Of a stretch of 64,000 nucleotides of DNA, positions 51,421 through 60,012 are shown piece after piece. Position numbers and translations under genes: made by a program. Origin of the DNA: Ornithinibacillus salinisoli (GTDB taxonomy: Bacteria > Bacillota > Bacilli > Bacillales > Amphibacillaceae); the NCBI RefSeq assembly GCF_042682545.1, contig NZ_JBHUHQ010000021.1; one strand, given 5' to 3'. The notes under the pieces are model-generated. The model searched no databases. It was not told the DNA's origin and worked only from the letters and a program-made list of their open reading frames with translations. Every line of letters starts with the position of its first letter. Within the stretch, counting starts at the first letter, position 1.

Positions 51421-52954
51421 CCGTTTCTCCTAATAACAATAGCTTTCTCAATTTATTCTCCCAATTTCCACTATCATCTGTTACTATTTTCACTTGTTCA
51501 GGCTTCCAGTGTTGAAAGGAAAAACCACAGTTACTACAACACTGTTCAATTGGTTCAGAATAGGAATCTTGAAATTTACGATATAAGTTTTCTCGTAAAC
51601 ATTCCTTCGAGTTCATCCAGGAAACTATTTCTTTTATTTTATTTTCTTTTACATAAGAGCGATCTTTTCGATAATAATTTATTTTATAAAATAATTCTTC
51701 CCAATATTTTTCTTCCAATTTTATTATGTTATTTTCAATCATATCATGATTTTCTAGTTGGTAGTGTATAAATTTCCGCTGTGTTTCATTTAATTCTATT
51801 TGTTCACTTATATAATCAATATCTGCATGCTCTCCCATAGTAATATGTTGATTACGTAACAAGTCAAAAAATGACCGTAATTGCTCTTCAGAAGGTAATT
51901 CCTTCTGTATCATATGCCAAGGGATATATTCATCGCGTTTCGCGTATAATAACAAACTTACACTTGAACCCCCATCTCTACCAGCCCGTCCAATCTCTTG
52001 AATATAAGATTCTATTTGTGGTGGGAAATGATAATGGATTATCAAACGAATATTGTTTTTATTAATACCCATTCCAAAGGCGCTCGTACAACAAATTACA
52101 TCAAGTTGGTCACTCATAAATTGTTGTTGAATGGTGATTCTATCGATTTGTTCCATTCCACCATGATAAAAAGCAATCCGAAGAGTGGGAATCTTATGCG
52201 ATAAAATACTTGAGACTTGTTCTGCTACTTGCCTACTTGAAAAGTAAATTAATGTCGGCACACGATATGTAGATAGGACATTTAATATAACTTCTATTTT
52301 TTCCTGGTTATCCACTACCTCTTTTACGGTCAAGGTAATATTATTACGATCCATTGGATAGATATGCTTCACAATATTTGGTTTATCTAATACTTTCAAA
52401 ATATCCTCTTGTACCGTTTTGGTAGCTGTAGCACTTAGCGCTAAAATTGTTGGACTGCCTAATTCCTTTATAACCTGTTTTAACTTCAAATAATCAGGAC
52501 GAAACTCATGCCCCCATTGTGAAATACAATGTGCTTCATCAATAACAAATAAACTTATATTAATTTTTTTCAATCGATTAATCAATTCTTTTTGCTGTAA
52601 TAGTTCGGGTGAAACATATACTAATTTATATTGATTAATATGTTGGATAACTTTATTTCTGATTGTAGGCTCTAAAAAACTATTAATGGCAACTACCTCT
52701 TTAAAATTTGTTGCCCTTAGTTGTTTTACTTGATCCTCCATTAATGAAATCAAAGGTGAAACAACGATAGTAACTCCATCAAGTAATGTTGCAGGTAGTT
52801 GATAACATATTGATTTGCCAGATCCTGTAGGCAATACACCTAATATATCTTTCTGGCTAAGGACATCTTTAATTATTTCTTTTTGGCCACTTCGAAATGA
52901 TGAATAGTTAAAATACCTTAGTAATTGCTGCTCTAAATTCATTTCTTCAATCAT
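51383..52954 (-). CDS. recQ: RecQ-family ATP-dependent DNA helicase (RecS/YpbC type)
   Basis: A 523-aa 3'-5' helicase with Walker A VLPTGSGKSICYQLPA, the DEAHCISQWGHEFRPDY block, the ALSATAT motif and the arginine-finger block QEIGRAGRDG. The C-terminal zinc-binding cysteines are in SKECLREN and QCCSNCGF. It lacks the winged-helix/HRDC tail of long RecQ. It starts ten bases after ypbB, whose C-terminal helix-turn-helix domain is of the kind fused to RecQ elsewhere. Confidence 0.92.
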   Translation of the reverse strand: MIEEMNLEQQLLRYFNYSSFRSGQKEIIKDVLSQKDILGVLPTGSGKSICYQLPATLLDGVTIVVSPLISLMEDQVKQLRATNFKEVVAINSFLEPTIRNKVIQHINQYKLVYVSPELLQQKELINRLKKINISLFVIDEAHCISQWGHEFRPDYLKLKQVIKELGSPTILALSATATKTVQEDILKVLDKPNIVKHIYPMDRNNITLTVKEVVDNQEKIEVILNVLSTYRVPTLIYFSSRQVAEQVSSILSHKIPTLRIAFYHGGMEQIDRITIQQQFMSDQLDVICCTSAFGMGINKNNIRLIIHYHFPPQIESYIQEIGRAGRDGGSSVSLLLYAKRDEYIPWHMIQKELPSEEQLRSFFDLLRNQHITMGEHADIDYISEQIELNETQRKFIHYQLENHDMIENNIIKLEEKYWEELFYKINYYRKDRSYVKENKIKEIVSWMNSKECLRENLYRKFQDSYSEPIEQCCSNCGFSFQHWKPEQVKIVTDDSGNWENKLRKLLLLGETDETVRSNSTANK

Positions 52955-52963
52955 TTTATACCC

Positions 52964-54022
52964 CTATTTTAGTTGGTATTCGGTTTGCGATAATACAAGC
53001 CGAATTTGAAAATAGCTTATATTTTCGTGAACCGCATGTTTAATTTCTCTTAATTTAAATGACTTTAATTGTGTTATAGCTGCTACGATCTCTTTCTCGA
53101 CCTTCTTATCTACATAATTATAAATTGGAAAATCAGTATCATATAGTGCAATTTCGACGATATGATCCTGTATGGTATTTTCCTTCAAGCCTCGTATCCT
53201 TGCTATATGGTCAATGCTGTAATTTCTATCTAAAAGTTGTTTCGTTCTTTTTGCTGTATTTGTAATGAGATGATTTCCTGACAAATCAGTAAGCAACAAC
53301 GGTAAAATACGGTAGTTATCTTTATTATTGTCAATTCTTTGTAACATCTGATGTATAATACCTACTAGCAAAAGTCTAATATCTTCAGGCTCTAGGCTAT
53401 ACTTATTGGCAAGCTGATCAATACTCATTCCGTAATATTTGTACCCAGTTAAACGATCAACAAATATGGCTGCTTCTGTCGGTTTTATTTGTTGTAAAAT
53501 AGAAGAAATATCATGGTATAAATGATGCAACAATGTTTGATTATCCCTCTTCGTTTTTCGATAATAATTTTTTACCCAACTTGTAACTGCTACTTTATCA
53601 ACGATGGGAATAAATGAAAAGTTTTTCTTATTACTATTCGTTAAAGTTTGAATTAGTAATAATAAGCGTTCATAAAAGATGGGACTTATGCTACTGTATT
53701 TCAGACCATTAAAGTAAGAATAAGGTATTATGTTGTCATGTTGATTTAACCATTGTTTTCCAGCATTTGTAAGGCGAAATATTTCTTCCGAATTTGTCTC
53801 AAATGATATCAATTCGTTTTTATTTAACTCTTTGACTTTCTTATCAAAAAATTCTTTATGTAAGTTAGGATATAAACCATATACTTTCTCTATTTGGAAC
53901 ATCCTTGCATCGTGTATAGACTGTATCGATTTTTTTCCTTTCAACAAATGATAGATTCCAGAGATTGTGCGTTCCCCTTGCAAATGTAATCCACTTTTTA
54001 GAATAAAAAATTCTATATACAC
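52964..54022 (-). CDS. ypbB: YpbB, helicase-associated helix-turn-helix protein
   Basis: A 352-aa protein encoded ahead of recQ as in B. subtilis. The C-terminal third (about 255-350) contains KRTKQLLDRNYSIDHIARIRGLKENTIQDHIVEIALY, the helix-turn-helix seen at the C terminus of some RecQ helicases. The rest is helical without known motifs. The start is a GTG at 54022 behind AGAGGTGA; the frame opens 12 bases earlier within that site. Probably a RecQ accessory subunit, by inference. Confidence 0.82.
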   Translation of the reverse strand: MYIEFFILKSGLHLQGERTISGIYHLLKGKKSIQSIHDARMFQIEKVYGLYPNLHKEFFDKKVKELNKNELISFETNSEEIFRLTNAGKQWLNQHDNIIPYSYFNGLKYSSISPIFYERLLLLIQTLTNSNKKNFSFIPIVDKVAVTSWVKNYYRKTKRDNQTLLHHLYHDISSILQQIKPTEAAIFVDRLTGYKYYGMSIDQLANKYSLEPEDIRLLLVGIIHQMLQRIDNNKDNYRILPLLLTDLSGNHLITNTAKRTKQLLDRNYSIDHIARIRGLKENTIQDHIVEIALYDTDFPIYNYVDKKVEKEIVAAITQLKSFKLREIKHAVHENISYFQIRLVLSQTEYQLK

Positions 54023-54082
54023 AATTAATATCACCTCTAACTCTCTAAATAACTTAATTATATGATACCATGATATTGTCTA

Positions 54083-54111
54083 TTGAAATGTTAATCATAC
54101 CGATTTACAAT
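54083..54111 (+). promoter_or_regulatory. Promoter of fer
   Basis: TTGAAA, a 17-base spacer and TACAAT form a SigA-type promoter about 35 bases ahead of the TTG start of fer; it is divergent from ypbB. Confidence 0.55.
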
Positions 54112-54146
54112 AACTATGAGGAATTTATTTACTAGGAGGCTTTTCG

Positions 54147-54404
54147 TTGACTGTTAACTATACGATTATCGATAAAGATACTTGTATTGCATGTGGTGCA
54201 TGTGGTGCAGCAGCACCAGAAATATATGATTACGATGATGAGGGTCTCGCATACGTTGTTATTGATAATAACCAAGGAAATAAAAATATTCCAGAATCTC
54301 TTCAAGAAGATGTGATAGATGCTTTTGAAGGATGTCCCAGTGATTCTCTAAAAATATCAGAAAAACCATTTCATGGTGATCCATTGAAATTTGAAGAAAA
54401 ATAA
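54147..54404 (+). CDS. fer: 4Fe-4S ferredoxin
   Basis: An 85-aa acidic single-cluster ferredoxin. The cluster ligands are CIACGAC (C13, C16, C19) and Cys63 in FEGCPSD. The start is a TTG behind GGAGGC with a 7-base spacer. It matches the B. subtilis Fer position next to ypbB-recQ. Electron partners are not evident here. A long terminator-type hairpin follows. Confidence 0.93.
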   Translation: MTVNYTIIDKDTCIACGACGAAAPEIYDYDDEGLAYVVIDNNQGNKNIPESLQEDVIDAFEGCPSDSLKISEKPFHGDPLKFEEK

Positions 54405-54448
54405 TAATTAAATTATAACACAAAGAGGCTGTGACAAAAGTGTTTTAG

Positions 54449-54501
54449 TCAAAGAAAAATCCTAACTAATTCAATTCGAATTAGTTAGGATTTTTCTTTG
54501 A
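54449..54501. terminator. Long perfect hairpin behind fer
   Basis: Two 24-base arms pair perfectly (54449-54472 with 54478-54501) around a 5-base loop. The arms contain AAAAATCC and GGATTTTT, so the structure works as a bidirectional intrinsic terminator. Confidence 0.8.
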
Positions 54502-54559
54502 GAGTGTTTTCGTATACTTTGTTGCTAATCATATATAAAATGCGAAGCATAGTGCTAAA

Positions 54560-54880
54560 CAATTGCGCCTGCATCTTCTAGTAATGCTTCGCACTAGGAT
54601 TCCACGACGCAAGGGAAAAAGAGGTTTACGCAAGTAGTTCCCTCGCTTCTTTGGGTCTTATCGTCTTCGCTTGGAGTAGGGGTTTAGCGGAGCGGACATG
54701 GCGTACGTTATTTCGTAAAATAATCTCATTTGACAATGTAATCGGACATCAAGTACGTTATTTGCTCTAATTCGTACCAGAATATCTGTCATTCCGGTTA
54801 ATAACGGAACAGATGTCCTTCCCCCCCTTTATTACCCAATTTGGTCACAAATAAGGGAAGCATTGTCCGTTTCCATACTT
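54560..54880. repeat. Interspersed repeat, copy C (composite)
   Basis: The gap 54405-54955 holds the fer terminator and this element. Its first part (54565-54614, GCGCCTGCATCTTCTAGTAA to CGCAAGGG) is homologous to 43751-43801, and its second part (54665-54875) to 50161-50376. It therefore joins two blocks seen separately in copies A and B. A TGTGACAAAA (54430-54439) and TTTGGTCACA (54840-54849) pair may be remnants of ends. No gene is supported. Confidence 0.65.
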
Positions 54881-54955
54881 CTCCTATCCATGTATCCTCT
54901 TTGCCTCTTCGCGTTCCCTGTGGAAAGTTTTAGTTATGTTCTAGCATCATTGTGT

Positions 54956-55453
54956 TCAAAAATGATCATTAGCATATTTTTTCATGAAATAAGTTAAGAC
55001 TGGATAAATCATCGTAATAAAAAATGCATTTCCAATAGCATGATATGTATCATATGGTAACCCTGCTAGATAATAAGGTAAAAACTTACCTGTAATTTGA
55101 TATTGGGTCAAAGATATGACGAAACCGTAAAAATAACCACTTAGTATTGAAAATAACACGATACCATATAATGGAATACTTTTTTTCGTTTTACCTATTA
55201 ACCCACTAACAATCCCAATGATCGCCCATGATACAATTTGCCAAATTGTCCAAATTCCCATACCAAGTAACATATTTGATAAAAAAGTAGTAAGTAACCC
55301 TAATAGTACTGCTGCAACAGGACCAAGTATTATACCGCATATAATAACCATGGATGTAACTGGTTGAATATTTGGAACAAATGATAGGGTAATTCTCCCA
55401 ACAACCGCGATTGCAGCTAACAAAGCAAGTAATGTTAACTTGTATGTGTTCAC
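54956..55453 (-). CDS. ECF transporter S component, predicted cobalamin type
   Basis: A 165-aa protein of about six membrane helices with the small-residue-rich N-terminal helix LLALLAAIAVVGRITLSFVP typical of ECF substrate-binding subunits. It follows the DUF4430 lipoprotein gene by six bases and shares its AdoCbl riboswitch, so the ligand is predicted to be cobalamin or a corrinoid precursor. The energising EcfA/EcfT module is not in the window and would be shared. The GTG start has only a weak ribosome site, suggesting coupling to the upstream gene. In B. subtilis riboflavin transporter ribU lies in this general region, so riboflavin was considered, but the riboswitch is not FMN. Confidence 0.8.
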   Translation of the reverse strand: MNTYKLTLLALLAAIAVVGRITLSFVPNIQPVTSMVIICGIILGPVAAVLLGLLTTFLSNMLLGMGIWTIWQIVSWAIIGIVSGLIGKTKKSIPLYGIVLFSILSGYFYGFVISLTQYQITGKFLPYYLAGLPYDTYHAIGNAFFITMIYPVLTYFMKKYANDHF

Positions 55454-55459
55454 TTCAAA

Positions 55460-55858
55460 TTACCACGCTTGCAAATCAAAATTAATTTCTTCTCCTGGTG
55501 TTAATTCATACTCATTTGCACCAACTGATGCACTCTCACCATTAATAAAATACATCCAAGCTTTTTGTTCGCCTTCTTCAGGTGAGATACCTTCAATCGA
55601 AGTTATAAATCCACCATCTTCCTCAACATCAAAGTGTTCTTTCATTACTTCCATAAGAATATCACCTTCCTCAATGGATATTTCTTCCTTAGTAATGACT
55701 TCTGCACCTTCATCTTTGGAAATTAAAATTTCAACTGACTCTTCTCCGTCAGCGACATTAGCATCTCCGTTGTCTCCACTGGGATTCTCATTTCCACATC
55801 CAGCTACAAAACCAAGCACGAAAAGTAATGTAGCAATTCGTAAAACCCACTTACTCAT
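55460..55858 (-). CDS. DUF4430 (transcobalamin C-domain-like) lipoprotein
   Basis: A 132-aa exported lipoprotein: signal (about 4-18), lipobox FVAGC with Cys21, acidic linker, then a beta domain ending in KAWMYFINGESASVGANEYE and INFDLQAW. This W-x-Y-x-x-N-G pattern and the final aromatic strand match the DUF4430 domain, which resembles the beta domain of transcobalamin. Under an AdoCbl riboswitch and beside an ECF S component it is predicted to capture corrinoid outside the membrane and pass it on. An AGGAGG site precedes the ATG. Confidence 0.82.
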   Translation of the reverse strand: MSKWVLRIATLLFVLGFVAGCGNENPSGDNGDANVADGEESVEILISKDEGAEVITKEEISIEEGDILMEVMKEHFDVEEDGGFITSIEGISPEEGEQKAWMYFINGESASVGANEYELTPGEEINFDLQAW

Positions 55859-55899
55859 ATTCCATCCTCCTATATATTTCGATTAAGGATTCAAGTACT

Positions 55900-55928
55900 A
55901 AAAAAGCTAACTCAATGATAGAGTTAGC
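55900..55928 (-). terminator. Attenuator of the cobalamin riboswitch
   Basis: GCTAACTC and GAGTTAGC pair across 7 bases and are followed on the minus strand by TTTTTT. It lies between aptamer and first gene and so ends the leader transcript. Confidence 0.85.
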
Positions 55929-55959
55929 ATTAGACAATCGACACAAATATAATGTTGTT

Positions 55960-56150
55960 CGGTCGCCTCAATAGTCCTATCCCCGGGATCATTGACACAT
56001 TTAGATATTGGCAGGTCTACTGACTTATGAACTTAACCTACTCTAAGCCCTTCCCATATGTAACATATAGTGGTATTGCTTATTTCGTATTCACTTACAG
56101 TTGCGAGGACAGTTCTAGATTTTCACTAGATTCCCTATTAAGTAAATCAC
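55960..56150 (-). promoter_or_regulatory. Adenosylcobalamin riboswitch
   Basis: Read on the minus strand, the leader shows AATAGGGAAT, AGTGAAAATCTAGAACTG, the B12 box core GTCCTCGCAACTGTAAGTG (56095-56110 region), the GGGAAGG element and the AGTCAGTAGACCTGCC closing segment (56010-56025). These are the conserved blocks of the class I cobalamin riboswitch in the right order. The start and end are approximate. Confidence 0.93.
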
Positions 56151-56212
56151 CATTATCTAATACTGTATTCAATTCTATAAATTATCTTATCATACTTAAC
56201 ACAAAACACAAA

Positions 56213-57979
56213 TTAGCTTGCATCATTTGGCAATTTGAAATTAAAGGTTGTACCTACATTTAATTTACTATTTACCGTAATTTTACCGTGATGCGCATCG
56301 ATAATATTCTTTGCTATTGCTAAACCGAGTCCCGTTCCTTTTTGCTTTTTATTCCTTGTACGAGATTTATCGGCTTTATAAAACCTTTCAAATACAAATG
56401 GTAAATCCTCTTCCGGAATACCACTTCCACTATCATTTACAGATACACTACATTCAGAACTTGTAATATCGATGGATACTTTCACAAATCCTCCTTCATC
56501 TGTATGACGGATTGCATTGTCGATTAAGTTAGTAAAAACCTGCTCTATTCTATCTGGGTCACAAACGACAGTAGAGAATTGAATATTCTTATCCAGTTCA
56601 AGTCTTACATTATTATCTTCTGCTATTCCTTTAAATTTTCTAATAATCCGAGAAACGTATGGTTCCACATCTACGGTTGTTTTACTTAATTGAATATGAC
56701 CAGCTTCCATTCGCGCAAGATCTAATAGTTCATTAACAAGTCGACTTAATCGCAATGACTCCTCGTATATGATTTGTGCCAGTTCATTTTTCTCTTCCTT
56801 GCTCTCAGCAATATCATCAACAATTGCCTCACTGTATCCTTGAAGCATCGAAATCGGTGTTCTCAGCTCATGAGAAACGTTTGCAATAAAATCTTTTCTC
56901 AACTTATCCAATCGACGCTCTTCTGTCATGTCACGAATAACCGCAACTGCCCCTCGTACATAAGATTGATCGTAGAGTGGAGTCATTATCATGACATAAC
57001 TTCTACCTTGGAGACTAATCTCTTCTAAAATTTCTTTTTCACCTTGTATTACATCTTGCAGAATACTATTTAATTCAGACGGTAACTTTCGATCCTTCCC
57101 ATTACCCGCTTCATTCTTCTCGAAATACCAATCTTCTAAAAATCGTTCAGCTGGAGGGTTAATTACAATCATTTCGCCATTACGACTTAAGGTTACAACA
57201 CCATCTGCCATGGAACGAACTATACTAGATAACTGTTCCTTTTCCTGATGTAGTGCGTTAATATGGAATTTCAATTGTCTACCCATACGATTGAATGCCA
57301 TCGCTAACTCGCCTATTTCATCATAAGTTAATATTGGAACCTTTGTATTGAATTCTCCTCTTGTTAAATCTAGTGCAGCTTCTCGCATTTTTATTAAAGG
57401 AGAAGTTATTCTTGTTGACAGGAAAAAAGCAAATATAGTAGTTAAGACAATGGCTATTCCAGCTGCTAAAAAGATGATTTTAGTTGTTTCCGCTTTTGTC
57501 TGATCCACAACCTCTAAAGACTGATAAACGAATACTGCTGCATTCTCATTATCAATCGGATGACCAACTACAATGGCTCCTTGTTCACTTTCAGGTATAT
57601 CAATTTGTTCCTGAACTTTTTGTTTGTTTGATAAAACTTGCTGTATATACCCTTCTTCGTTTAACCATTTTTCATTCAAATAAGCTAAACTCGCTTCACT
57701 ACTTGATGAAAACCAAATTGAGCCATCTGGAAAGGCAATTACAACCTGACTTGCTGTATCTTTTACCCTTTCTGTCGTCTCATATATCAATGATTTATCC
57801 TCATGATTTTCAACCATAACCGAAACCTTTGTTGCAGTTTGCATCATATCATTCTCGGCTTCTTGAATATGAAAGTTCTCAAAAAACTCTAATAGTAAAA
57901 CTGTTAATATAAATAATACAAAAGAAACTAGCAAAAGAATTGTTATTGCTAGTTTCCCTACTACACTACGCCAAAACAT
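56213..57979 (-). CDS. resE: Sensor histidine kinase ResE
   Basis: A 588-aa membrane kinase. TM1 about 8-31, an extracellular domain, TM2 about 166-188, HAMP to about 242, PAS about 255-355, dimerisation/phosphoacceptor helix with His370 in NVSHELRTPISML, and an ATPase domain with N box FTNLIDNAIRHT, GSGIPEED and GTGLGLAIAKN. In B. subtilis ResE responds to redox/NO and oxygen limitation. Its ATG overlaps the resD stop (TAATG). Confidence 0.94.
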   Translation of the reverse strand: MFWRSVVGKLAITILLLVSFVLFILTVLLLEFFENFHIQEAENDMMQTATKVSVMVENHEDKSLIYETTERVKDTASQVVIAFPDGSIWFSSSSEASLAYLNEKWLNEEGYIQQVLSNKQKVQEQIDIPESEQGAIVVGHPIDNENAAVFVYQSLEVVDQTKAETTKIIFLAAGIAIVLTTIFAFFLSTRITSPLIKMREAALDLTRGEFNTKVPILTYDEIGELAMAFNRMGRQLKFHINALHQEKEQLSSIVRSMADGVVTLSRNGEMIVINPPAERFLEDWYFEKNEAGNGKDRKLPSELNSILQDVIQGEKEILEEISLQGRSYVMIMTPLYDQSYVRGAVAVIRDMTEERRLDKLRKDFIANVSHELRTPISMLQGYSEAIVDDIAESKEEKNELAQIIYEESLRLSRLVNELLDLARMEAGHIQLSKTTVDVEPYVSRIIRKFKGIAEDNNVRLELDKNIQFSTVVCDPDRIEQVFTNLIDNAIRHTDEGGFVKVSIDITSSECSVSVNDSGSGIPEEDLPFVFERFYKADKSRTRNKKQKGTGLGLAIAKNIIDAHHGKITVNSKLNVGTTFNFKLPNDAS

Positions 57980-58695
57980 TATACATCATCTACCTCAAAT
58001 TTATATCCTACTCCCCAAACAGTTACGATCATTTTTGCGGCTTGTTTGGACACATTATTAAGCTTTTCACGTAACCGTTTCACATGTGTATCCACAGTAC
58101 GTAAATCCCCAAAAAATTCATATTGCCATACTTCTTTTAACAAATGCTCACGGTTAAATACTTTATCAGGAGCCTTTGCTAAGAAGCAAAGCAATTCGTA
58201 CTCCTTCGGTGTTAGACTCACCTCAACGCCATCTGCAGTGACACGGTGTGCATCATGGTCAATTGTTAGATGAGGAAATACAAGTAAATTCTTCGTTTGT
58301 GCATCTGCTTCATTATAAGATGTTGCAGTTGACCTTCTAAGTATTGCCTTCACCCGTAACACAACTTCCCTTGGACTAAAAGGCTTTACAATATAATCAT
58401 CTGTACCTACCTCAAATCCTTGCACACGATTAGCCTCTTCACCTTTTGCAGTTAGCATTATGACTGGCGTGTTTTTTTCTTTTCTTAATTCTTGACACAC
58501 TTCAATACCATCCATTTCAGGCATCATAATGTCTAGTAAAATGACATCATAGTCATTATTCAAAGCTAGCTCCAATGCATCCGTTCCATTATCTGCCTCT
58601 TCAACGATAAAATCCTCACGCTCTAAATACATCCGTATTAACCGACGAATTCTTTCCTCATCATCAACTACTAACACTTTCGCTTTCACTTCCAT
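57979..58695 (-). CDS. resD: Response regulator ResD
   Basis: A 238-aa OmpR/PhoB-type regulator. The receiver domain has acidic pocket VVDDEERI, phosphoacceptor Asp55 in VILLDIMMPEMDG, and Thr/Lys in MLTAKG and YIVKPFSPREV. The C-terminal winged helix contains SLTPKEYELLCFLA and RTVDTHVKRLREKL. ResD activates respiration and cytochrome genes in B. subtilis, including resA and qcrABC-related functions. It is followed by resE with a one-base overlap. Confidence 0.95.
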   Translation of the reverse strand: MEVKAKVLVVDDEERIRRLIRMYLEREDFIVEEADNGTDALELALNNDYDVILLDIMMPEMDGIEVCQELRKEKNTPVIMLTAKGEEANRVQGFEVGTDDYIVKPFSPREVVLRVKAILRRSTATSYNEADAQTKNLLVFPHLTIDHDAHRVTADGVEVSLTPKEYELLCFLAKAPDKVFNREHLLKEVWQYEFFGDLRTVDTHVKRLREKLNNVSKQAAKMIVTVWGVGYKFEVDDV

Positions 58696-58803
58696 GTCAG
58701 ATCCCCCTTCATAAATCCTAGGTATAGTATAAACAAATCAAAGGTATAAGTATAAGAAAAACACGACACCTTCTCTATTAAAATGCCATGTTTTCCATTA
58801 TTT

Positions 58804-60000
58804 CTAAGCGTATGAGTGAAGACCAGCTAGAATAAGGTTTACTGCGATAAGATTAAACATAATAATCGCAAATCCCCCAACTGCAAGCCAAGAAGATTTT
58901 TCACCATGCCAACCACGTGAAAGTCGTAAATGTAAGAAGGCTGCATAGAAGAACCACGTAATTAAAGCCCATACTTCTTTTGGATCCCAACCCCAAAATC
59001 TTCCCCATGCTTCTTGGGCCCATATTGATGCAAAAATTAGTCCTCCTAATGTAAACACCGGGAATCCAATAGCTACAGATCGATAGGTTATTTCATCTAG
59101 TAAATCAAGTTTAGCATTATTTAATAAAGGTTGTATTGCTGCACCAATTCGCTTTCTCAATATTAATAACAGAAGGCCGTAGATTACCGTTCCGGTTATA
59201 AATGACCAAATTAACGTATTGAACTTTCTTCCTGCATCTGCGCCATGCATCCATCCAGGCGTTTCAAACCATGGAGTCATGACACCTTCACTAATTAACG
59301 TACTATCGTTAGGCGAGGCTATAGCTGGTAAGTGATATTCTGCCGTAAGTGTTCGACTACCGTTTTTATATTCAAATGTAGCATTATAATCCATTGCATT
59401 GAATGTCGTTGTTATAACAATAAATCCTATAAATAATACTAAGGAATATAAGACAAGCTCCAGACTAACATTCTTTAGATTAATTGATGATTGATCGATA
59501 TGTTTGATTAAATAGATAACACCCGTTACAAAACTAATCGCTAAAATCCCTTGTCCCAATGATACCGTAGTTACATGAATATATAACCAATGACTTTGTA
59601 AGGAAGGAACTAAAGGTGCTATATCTGTTGGGAACATACTTGCATAGGCAATGATAATCATTGCCACGGGTAAAGCGAATAACCCGAGCACAGTAACTCT
59701 ATAAATAAAGTATAAAATAACAAATGCAAATACAATCGTCATACCAAAGAAGGTCATAAACTCAAATAAATTACTTACTGGTGCATGACCACTAGCGATC
59801 CATCTCGTAATAAAATAGCATATTTGAGCTATAAAACCAATAATGGTTAAGGTAATGCCTAACTTGCTTGCTAATCCTTTTGGTTGACCGTTAGTTGTAT
59901 GTTTATCCCTAATTGTAAAACCGAAGAAAAAGGTCGCAATTAAATATAGTATAAATGCCGTATATAGCATTGTGCTACTGATACTCAGTAGATCTCCCAT
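58804..60000 (-). CDS. resC: Cytochrome c biogenesis protein ResC (CcsA-type)
   Basis: A 398-aa protein with about eight to ten membrane helices and the tryptophan-rich haem-handling motif WGRFWGWDPKEVWALITWFFY. Histidines in HWLYIHVTTVSL and FLHLRLSRGWHG are candidate haem ligands. With ResB it exports haem to the outside and joins it to apo-cytochrome. It lies 12 bases after resB. Confidence 0.95.
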   Translation of the reverse strand: MGDLLSISSTMLYTAFILYLIATFFFGFTIRDKHTTNGQPKGLASKLGITLTIIGFIAQICYFITRWIASGHAPVSNLFEFMTFFGMTIVFAFVILYFIYRVTVLGLFALPVAMIIIAYASMFPTDIAPLVPSLQSHWLYIHVTTVSLGQGILAISFVTGVIYLIKHIDQSSINLKNVSLELVLYSLVLFIGFIVITTTFNAMDYNATFEYKNGSRTLTAEYHLPAIASPNDSTLISEGVMTPWFETPGWMHGADAGRKFNTLIWSFITGTVIYGLLLLILRKRIGAAIQPLLNNAKLDLLDEITYRSVAIGFPVFTLGGLIFASIWAQEAWGRFWGWDPKEVWALITWFFYAAFLHLRLSRGWHGEKSSWLAVGGFAIIMFNLIAVNLILAGLHSYA

Positions 60001-60012
60001 AAAACATCCTCC

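Noticed and set aside
43440..54880. Possible CRISPR or tandem array in the three repeat-bearing gaps
   Set aside because: The repeats are long, diverged and dispersed, without regular spacers or cas genes.
54956..56150. Riboflavin transporter ribU with FMN riboswitch, as expected from the B. subtilis region
   Set aside because: The leader motifs are those of cobalamin, not FMN, and the gene is paired with a DUF4430 lipoprotein.
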